A stretch of 11,370 nucleotides of DNA from Halieaceae bacterium. GTDB lineage: Bacteria > Pseudomonadota > Gammaproteobacteria > Pseudomonadales > Halieaceae. Location: assembly GCA_003523185.1 (NCBI GenBank), contig DPGN01000085.1:4759-16128 (forward strand), in the 5' to 3' direction. The stretch's first letter is position 1, and the number at the start of each line of letters is the position of its first letter. The notes beneath the pieces are model-generated. The model had not been told where the DNA came from. It ran no database searches and worked only from the letters and a program-made list of their open reading frames with translations. Made by a program: the position numbers and the translations under genes. Shown piece after piece: positions 6,650-11,370 of the stretch.

Positions 6650-6973
6650 CTAGCGCTCCAAGAGCGCAAGTTTGCCGGGCTTTCCTTCCCAATCAGCGGC
6701 GTCACCTGGCGCGTCTTTCTTTTCTGTGATGTTGGGCCAGATCTCGGCCAGTTCCGCGTTGAGTTCAAGGAAGTTTTCCTGGTCTGCGGGTAACTCATCT
6801 TCAGAAAAGATCGCGTCAATGGGGCACTCGGGCTCGCAGAGTGCGCAGTCGATACACTCATCCGGGTGGATCACCAAAAAGTTTGGACCTTCGTAAAAGC
6901 AGTCCACTGGACACACTTCCACACAGTCCGTGTGTTTACATTTAATGCAGTCTTCGCCAACGACGAATGTCAT
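6650..6973 (-). CDS. fdxA: Seven-iron ferredoxin FdxA ([3Fe-4S][4Fe-4S])
   Basis: FdxA is a small cytoplasmic electron carrier of the Azotobacter ferredoxin I type. The 107 residues begin MTFVVGEDCIKCKHTDC and carry cysteines at 9, 12, 17, 21, 25, 40, 43, 46 and 50. By analogy with Azotobacter FdI, C9, C17 and C50 bind the 3Fe cluster, and C21, C40, C43 and C46 bind the 4Fe cluster. The C-terminal block ENFLELNAELAEIWPNITEKK is the typical FdxA extension. A run of five Gs (plus-strand 6981-6985) lies seven bases upstream as ribosome binding site. The gene follows mutS on the same strand with a 67-base gap that holds a promoter candidate. The same rpoS/fdxA/mutS neighbourhood occurs in Pseudomonas. 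The physiological partner is not visible here. Confidence 0.97.
   Translation of the reverse strand: MTFVVGEDCIKCKHTDCVEVCPVDCFYEGPNFLVIHPDECIDCALCEPECPIDAIFSEDELPADQENFLELNAELAEIWPNITEKKDAPGDAADWEGKPGKLALLER
6653..6667. terminator. Possible bidirectional hairpin between rpoS and fdxA
   Basis: GCGCTC and GAGCGC form a perfect six-base-pair stem with a three-base loop (CAA), six bases after the rpoS stop and inside the last codons of fdxA. On the + strand only a short AAGTTT follows, and on the - strand there is no T-run. It is therefore a weak intrinsic-terminator candidate, though it is the only hairpin seen at this convergent junction. Confidence 0.3.
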
Positions 6974-6996
6974 AACGTTTCCCCCAATACCCGCTT

Positions 6997-7026
6997 TATT
7001 TAGAGATTTACCGCGGTGAGTGTCAA
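6997..7026 (-). promoter_or_regulatory. Candidate sigma-70 promoter of fdxA
   Basis: On the minus strand a perfect -35 TTGACA (7026-7021) is followed after 18 bases by TAAATA (7002-6997), a moderate -10. Transcription would begin near 6990, giving a leader of about 16 bases with the G-rich ribosome binding site before the ATG at 6973. The spacer contains the perfect palindrome ACCGCGGT (7010-7017). fdxA could therefore be expressed independently of mutS. Confidence 0.45.
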
Positions 7027-7040
7027 AATATTAAGACGAA

Positions 7041-9605
7041 CTAGGTGTCTAGTAAAGTTTTCATCATATACAGTGCATCCAACGCCTCTTTGGGCGATAG
7101 TTGATCAGGATCAATGTCTGACAAGACGTCTAGGACTGGACTATTGACTGTGGGTGCACTGAAAAGATCTTCTTGTCCACCCATGGCCGGTGGACGCTCT
7201 ACCATCTGTTGACTCTCGAGTTCGCCAAGTTTCTGCCGAGCGTGAAATAATACCCCCGCCGGAACGCCCGCTAGTTTAGCAACTTCTAGCCCAAAACTGC
7301 GATTTGCAGGTCCCTCCTGAATGTGATGCATGAATACGACATGGTCCTCATGCTCTGTGGCATCTAAATGAACGTTTGCCATAGAGGCATGCTCGTCCGG
7401 CAGAGCGGTGAGCTCAAAATAATGTGTCGCAAAAAAGGTAAGGGCACGGACACGCTCGGCGAGTGCGACTGCCGATGCCCACGCAATGCTCAAGCCATCG
7501 AACGTACTCGTGCCACGACCGACTTCATCCATCAGCACAAGGCTTTTCTCGCTGGCGTTGTGCAGGATATTGGCGGTCTCAGTCATTTCAACCATGAACG
7601 TGGATAAGCCGCTTGCCAGATCGTCTGAGGATCCAATGCGAGTGAAAATGCGGTCAACGAGCGACAGGGACACGCTATCCGCCGGTACAAAAGCTCCGCA
7701 GTGTGCCAGTAGGACAATAAGCGCGTTTTGACGCATGTACGTCGATTTGCCGCCCATATTGGGTCCTGTAATGAGCAGCATGCGCCTATCTTCATTGAGC
7801 AAGGTATTGTTGGCGATAAACGGCTTGTCACTCACCTGTTCAACAACGGGGTGTCGTCCATTAGAGATATCGAGCTGCGCCTGCTCGCTAAACGCAGGGC
7901 GACTCAGTGATAAGGCATTAGCACGCTCCGCAAAGCAGGCCAGCACATCGAGATCGCAGATAGCTCGCGAGGTCGTTTGTAGAGGCAATAAATCCTCTGC
8001 AATCTGCTCTACCAGGGCCTCATACAAAAACTTTTCTCGCGCTAATGCTCGGCTTCGACTGGATAAGGCCTTGTCTTCGAACTGCTTGAGCTCAGGTGTG
8101 ATAAATCGCTCGACGTTCTTGAGTGTCTGTCGTCGCTGGTAGGTGTCGGGGGCCTGGTCCGACTGCTGACGGCTAATTTCTATGTAATACCCATGAACCC
8201 TGTTGTAACCCACTTTGAGCGTGGATAGTCCCGTTGCCTCTCGCTCTCGACGCTCGATATCCACAAGGTATTCGCCTGCGTTCTCACTGATGCCACGCAA
8301 CTCATCGAGCTCTTCGTCATAGCCTTCAGCAAGAACTCCGCCATCTCTAATGACCACAGGTGGTGATTCAACAAGTGCGCTACTCAGGAGCTCACAGAGC
8401 TCGGGGTACTTACCAATATCACTGTGCAGCGTTTGAAGTAGGCTCGCCTCGTGAGGGGTGGCTGTTGTCAGTGCCGGCAATGCCCAGAGGCTATCGCGCA
8501 ACCGCGTAAGATCTCGCGGCCGCGATGAGCGCAATGCGACTCTTGCCAATATGCGCTCAAGATCTGCGATGGGCTTAAGTGCCTGTCGCGTTGTCTCGAA
8601 CGCATAGTCTTGCGTCAATCGCGAGACGGCATCAAGACGGGCCTCGAGGACTGAGCGGAGGGTCACAGGCCTATGTAACCAGCGTTTGAGGTGGCGCGTC
8701 CCCATCGCCGTTACCGTCGAGTTGTATACCGAGAACAACGTATTGTCCTCGCCGCCATGGAGGTTCAGGTCGATCTCAAGGTTCCGGCGAGTCGCGGCAT
8801 CCAGAATGACCGAGTCGCTTTGACGCTCGTGACGTATCGAGGTGAGATGAGGTAAGTCATTGCGCTGCGTGTCTTTCACATAATCTAACAGGCAACCTGC
8901 CGCCGCTATGGCCAGCGAGAGGTCATCGCAGCCAAATCCACTCAAATCTCGTGTCTGAAAGTGCTCATTCAGCTGGGCACGCGCGCTGTCTTCGTCGAAC
9001 TGCCAGGACGCAAGGCGTCTGATCGCCACGCGGTCGCCTAGCAACGGTACGCTCGCTTCCTCGGGGAGGAGCAATTCCGCCGGTGAAAGCCGCTGTAATT
9101 CAGCGCTGAGTGCTTCATCTCCCTCAACTTCCGTGACCAGGAATCGCCCGCTGCTCAGATCCATCCAGGCAATACCCGAACTGAGCTGCTTCCGAAATAC
9201 GGAGACAATCAATGCATCACCGCTCGCATCGAGCAGGGATTCGTCGGTGAGCGTTCCCGGCGTTACAACGCGAACCACCTTTCTTTCGACAGGTCCTTTA
9301 GATTCGTTTGGGTCACCGATTTGCTCCGCAATGGCGACCGAAAATCCAGCCCGGACAAGCTTTGCTAGGTAGCTTTCGGCTGCATGGAAGGGCACACCCG
9401 CCATCGGAATAGGCTCGCCGGCTGACTTCCCACGCGACGTCAACGTGATATCGAGCACGGGGGCTGCAATCTCTGCATCGCGATAGAAGAGCTCGTAGAA
9501 ATCGCCCATGCGATAGAACAGCAGTTCGTCTGGGTGCGCCTCTTTGATGGCCAGAAACTGGCGCATCATCGGCGTGTGCTGACTTAAATCGCTGGCGGGA
9601 GACAT
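7041..9605 (-). CDS. mutS: DNA mismatch repair protein MutS
   Basis: MutS recognises mismatches and small loops and recruits MutL in methyl-directed repair. From the ATG at 9605 it has 854 residues (E. coli 853), and landmarks fall at E. coli numbering: mismatch-reading F36-Y-E38 in RMGDFYELF, Walker A TGPNMGGKST (613-622), Walker B LVLMDE with D693-E694, then GRGTSTFDG and the ATHYFEL switch. A C-terminal QEDLF at 811-815 fits the beta-clamp binding consensus, and DPDQLSPKEALDALYMMK is the tetramerisation segment. An in-frame GTG at 9626 would add seven residues. I prefer the ATG because nine residues then precede HTPMM, as in E. coli, though neither start has a clear Shine-Dalgarno. fdxA lies downstream on the same strand. 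The gene appears intact. Confidence 0.96.
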   Translation of the reverse strand: MSPASDLSQHTPMMRQFLAIKEAHPDELLFYRMGDFYELFYRDAEIAAPVLDITLTSRGKSAGEPIPMAGVPFHAAESYLAKLVRAGFSVAIAEQIGDPNESKGPVERKVVRVVTPGTLTDESLLDASGDALIVSVFRKQLSSGIAWMDLSSGRFLVTEVEGDEALSAELQRLSPAELLLPEEASVPLLGDRVAIRRLASWQFDEDSARAQLNEHFQTRDLSGFGCDDLSLAIAAAGCLLDYVKDTQRNDLPHLTSIRHERQSDSVILDAATRRNLEIDLNLHGGEDNTLFSVYNSTVTAMGTRHLKRWLHRPVTLRSVLEARLDAVSRLTQDYAFETTRQALKPIADLERILARVALRSSRPRDLTRLRDSLWALPALTTATPHEASLLQTLHSDIGKYPELCELLSSALVESPPVVIRDGGVLAEGYDEELDELRGISENAGEYLVDIERREREATGLSTLKVGYNRVHGYYIEISRQQSDQAPDTYQRRQTLKNVERFITPELKQFEDKALSSRSRALAREKFLYEALVEQIAEDLLPLQTTSRAICDLDVLACFAERANALSLSRPAFSEQAQLDISNGRHPVVEQVSDKPFIANNTLLNEDRRMLLITGPNMGGKSTYMRQNALIVLLAHCGAFVPADSVSLSLVDRIFTRIGSSDDLASGLSTFMVEMTETANILHNASEKSLVLMDEVGRGTSTFDGLSIAWASAVALAERVRALTFFATHYFELTALPDEHASMANVHLDATEHEDHVVFMHHIQEGPANRSFGLEVAKLAGVPAGVLFHARQKLGELESQQMVERPPAMGGQEDLFSAPTVNSPVLDVLSDIDPDQLSPKEALDALYMMKTLLDT

Positions 9606-9626
9606 TGAATTTCGAGTTGACGTCAC

Positions 9627-9928
9627 GTGTACAAAGCAGGCTGAGTGGCAATACTACTGCCGTGTCCCTATCAATGCACTTGTTTTGAGAGCTACCGTTT
9701 GGCTGCTGGTTAAAACGCACTCGATGAACAAGAAGTTGATAAGCCGGGCTTTTGGGAGGACACCTTCCGCGCCTTGCGACTTTATTTGTCAAATGCTTGA
9801 CGGCTTGTCCCTTTTGTCACACTTGAATGTCTCAATTGTCGGGCGTTAATGGGGTTGGCGCCCCACATCGCTTCCAAAGTTCTGAATCTGCGTAATGATC
9901 AAGTGTCGTCGGTGTAGTGATTAATCCA
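9627..9928. other. Gene-free divergent region between mutS and the lipoprotein gene
   Basis: About 300 bases without a convincing gene separate the divergent mutS and lipoprotein genes, so both 5' regulatory regions should lie here. Visible items: pentamer TTGTC four times on the + strand (9786, 9805, 9814, 9836); inverted repeat GTCAA-4-TTGAC (9788-9801); near-palindrome ATTTG-T-CAAAT (9784-9794); and a hairpin TGGGG-6-CCCCA (9850-9865). I found no good sigma-70 promoter for mutS. No tRNA or recognised small RNA was seen. Confidence 0.6.
9823..9850 (+). promoter_or_regulatory. Weak candidate promoter of the lipoprotein gene
   Basis: TTGAAT (9823-9828, four of six to the -35 consensus) and GTTAAT (9845-9850, four of six to the -10 consensus) are 16 bases apart. 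The start would fall near 9857, leaving an untranslated leader of about 70 bases before the ATG at 9929. It is the best pair I found on this strand but could be chance. Confidence 0.25.
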
Positions 9929-11370
9929 ATGAAAAAAATCCAGATTGTTCTCTCGTTATTTTGGGCTCTCTTATTAACTGCCTGTGGTGGCGGTGGTGGG
10001 AATGGGTCAGACGGGGGCGCAGTGGTGGTGCCTCCTCCAAACAACTCACCGGTACTGGATGCTGTTGGCGACCAAATCCTGTTCGAGGGCACCTCTCAAG
10101 TCATAGTAACGCTCTCTGCCTCGGACGCCGATGGAGATTCTCTGACGTTCTCATTGGCCGGAGCGGACGCTTCCTTTTTTGGCATCACAACAAGTAACGA
10201 ACTTGTACCCAGTGCCGCTTTCGATTTTGAGGCGCCCTCGGACGACGGCGAGAACAATGTTTACGAGATACTAATTGTGGTCTCGGATGGGAATGCGTCA
10301 GACGACGAAGCCCTATCGATCACGATCCAAGACGCTTTGGAGGGTCGTGTAGTCGATGGTCCAGTATCTGGAGCTAGGGTGGTCGTCACCGGGGAGTCTG
10401 GCTCGGTTGCGGACGCCGTTGAGACGGATGACGAGGGATTCTGGTTAATCCCAGAGGAAATCGATACCCAAAGTCTGCAAGTAAAATCGACTGGTGGTGT
10501 TGATACTGCGACTGGTAAGGAGCTTTCAGATCTCGTTTTGATCAGTGACGTTCCAGTAGATGCCTCGGGCTCGATCAACGTAAACGCCATAACGACTGTC
10601 CTGTCGACTGCGGAAACCATGGAGCAGAAGACACAGATATTGCAAAGACTTGGCATTGATGCGTCTCCGGACGAACTCATTGCGAGCGATATCTGGGAAG
10701 AGGCGAGTGCGGGTAGTGAGGCTGCTCAAGCGGCGCAGCGAATTAACGCGAAGCTAAACCTAATCATTCTAACCACTCAAACGATCGTTTCGAGTAGTAC
10801 AGGTGACAGTTTTGATGCTGAGGCGTCGGTATTGGCGGTGGCTGCGGCCATTGCAGATTCAGTCATCGAGTCTGATGAACCAGACCTTGCCAGCAGTGAT
10901 CTGGTTGCAGAGGTAATTACAGAAGCGGTCTCGGTTGCGGCTCCCGACTCAGATGTACCAGTTGAGGTCGTCGAAGCGGTGGCAGATGCAGTGGCTGACA
11001 CTAATACTATTTTGGGCGATGAAGCTATTGATCCAACCTCTGAGACAGCAGCGGGATTATCAGCCGCGGGCCAGGAAGATCTGCAGGAAGCCGTTGAGCA
11101 CGTTTCGACCGGACAAACTGATGTTGGTACCTTCGAGGAGGAAACTGATCCCGAGATTCTTTACGGGGATGTTCCAGTAGAGGACGACACGCCGGATACC
11201 GACGGTGACGGATTAGCCGACCCTGTCGACCCTGATGATGATAACGATGGTGTTCGTGATGGTGATGATGCGTTTCCGCTTGATCCTGCTGAATCAGTCG
11301 ATACGGATGGCGATGGCATTGGTAACAACGCTGACACGGATGATGACAACGATGGAGTTGCCGACGCAGA
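9929..11370 (+). CDS. Secreted lipoprotein with cadherin-like domain and thrombospondin type 3-like calcium repeats (3' end outside window)
   Basis: The frame stays open for 480 codons to the window edge. MKKIQIVLSLFWALLLTAC is a lipoprotein signal peptide with lipobox LTAC (C19), followed by a G/S-rich tether (20-30) and a proline stretch. Residues 40-134 look like a cadherin-type beta domain (SPVLDAVGDQ, SASDADGDSLTFSL with DxDGD at 66-70, FDFEAPSD, VVSDG). Residues 137-186 (LEGRVVDGPVSGARVVV) resemble small carboxypeptidase-regulatory-like modules. About 215-400 is acidic, alanine-rich and probably helical. From 423 come thrombospondin type 3-like repeats (DTDGDG, DPDDDNDGV, DAFPLDP). No Asp follows the cysteine, so outer-membrane anchoring is likely. 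The ATG lacks a strong Shine-Dalgarno; an in-frame GTG at 9917 is possible. The function is unknown: surface adhesion or calcium-dependent structure is inference. Confidence 0.9.
   Translation, partial: MKKIQIVLSLFWALLLTACGGGGGNGSDGGAVVVPPPNNSPVLDAVGDQILFEGTSQVIVTLSASDADGDSLTFSLAGADASFFGITTSNELVPSAAFDFEAPSDDGENNVYEILIVVSDGNASDDEALSITIQDALEGRVVDGPVSGARVVVTGESGSVADAVETDDEGFWLIPEEIDTQSLQVKSTGGVDTATGKELSDLVLISDVPVDASGSINVNAITTVLSTAETMEQKTQILQRLGIDASPDELIASDIWEEASAGSEAAQAAQRINAKLNLIILTTQTIVSSSTGDSFDAEASVLAVAAAIADSVIESDEPDLASSDLVAEVITEAVSVAAPDSDVPVEVVEAVADAVADTNTILGDEAIDPTSETAAGLSAAGQEDLQEAVEHVSTGQTDVGTFEEETDPEILYGDVPVEDDTPDTDGDGLADPVDPDDDNDGVRDGDDAFPLDPAESVDTDGDGIGNNADTDDDNDGVADA
11195..11370 (+). 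repeat. Tandem thrombospondin type 3-like coding repeats, 105-base period
   Basis: DTDGDG recurs at 11195 and 11300, exactly 105 bases (35 residues) apart. Each copy is followed by an Asp/Asn-rich DDDNDGV block, encoded at 11234-11254 and 11339-11359, where 19 of 21 bases agree. The second unit is cut by the window edge, so the copy number is unknown. The Dx[DN]xDG spacing is typical of calcium-binding loops. Confidence 0.8.

Noticed and set aside
6644..6660. An rsmZ-like small RNA gene between rpoS and fdxA, as in Pseudomonas.
   Set aside because: The stop codons of rpoS and fdxA are three bases apart, so there is no room for it, and no repeated GGA hairpins are seen.
9747..9757. AAGCC-G-GGCTT followed by Ts as an intrinsic terminator.
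   Set aside because: The arms leave a one-base loop, so the real stem would be only four base pairs, and no plus-strand gene ends upstream of it.
9313..9792. A 159-codon open frame on the minus strand.
   Set aside because: It overlaps the 5' part of mutS in another frame, has no recognisable motif and an unusual composition rich in Arg, Cys and Ser. mutS accounts for the region.
9832..10092. An 86-codon minus-strand frame with a proline-rich stretch.
   Set aside because: The proline run is the antisense of the Gly-rich tether of the lipoprotein gene; it is a shadow.
10261..11349. Several minus-strand Ser/Thr-rich frames.
   Set aside because: They are antisense to the Asp/Ala/Glu-rich lipoprotein, whose plus-strand frame is open without interruption from a lipoprotein signal peptide; the serine richness is a by-product.
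1..11370. Mobile element, prophage, CRISPR array, tRNA or defence system.
   Set aside because: I saw no transposase or integrase-like protein, terminal inverted repeats, spaced direct repeats or tRNA-like fold; almost all sequence is explained by conserved housekeeping genes and one lipoprotein gene.

Overview
This window reads as a conserved core locus of a gammaproteobacterium. The order kdsA-eno-ftsB-ispD-ispF-pcm-nlpD-rpoS, then fdxA and mutS on the opposite strand, closely follows the Pseudomonas/Cellvibrionales arrangement. Moderate GC, a DUF368 (PopT-like) gene and a cadherin/thrombospondin-type-3 lipoprotein suggest a marine member such as the OM60/NOR5 (Halieaceae) group. That placement is inference from gene order and protein resemblance, not from a search.

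Positions 1-6646 (+ strand) form a tightly packed cluster. It holds the 3' part of kdsA (KDO-8-phosphate synthase), eno (enolase), ftsB (divisome coiled coil), ispD and ispF (MEP isoprenoid pathway), pcm (isoaspartyl methyltransferase), a DUF368/PopT-type undecaprenyl-phosphate translocase, nlpD (amidase-activating lipoprotein) and rpoS (stationary-phase sigma factor). Four consecutive junctions (ftsB/ispD, ispD/ispF, ispF/pcm, pcm/popT) are 4-base start/stop overlaps, suggesting translational coupling. The truD and surE genes that usually separate ispF from pcm are absent here. Much of the cluster concerns the cell envelope: KDO for lipopolysaccharide, isoprenoid precursors of the undecaprenyl carrier, recycling of that carrier, and septal peptidoglycan control.

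Positions 6650-9626 (- strand) carry mutS followed by fdxA, a 7Fe ferredoxin. fdxA converges on rpoS with only three bases between the stop codons. A small hairpin sits at this junction, and a good -35 element precedes fdxA.

Positions 9627-9928 are a gene-free divergent region of about 300 bases with some small repeats and a weak candidate promoter. From 9929 to the right edge, an open frame without a stop encodes at least 480 residues of a secreted lipoprotein: signal peptide and lipobox, glycine-rich linker, cadherin-like domain, a small beta domain, a long acidic alanine-rich region, and calcium-type DxDGDG repeats still running when the window ends. This is the least characterised gene here. 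No mobile element, CRISPR array, tRNA or rRNA is visible, and I see no clear new defence or biosynthetic system.
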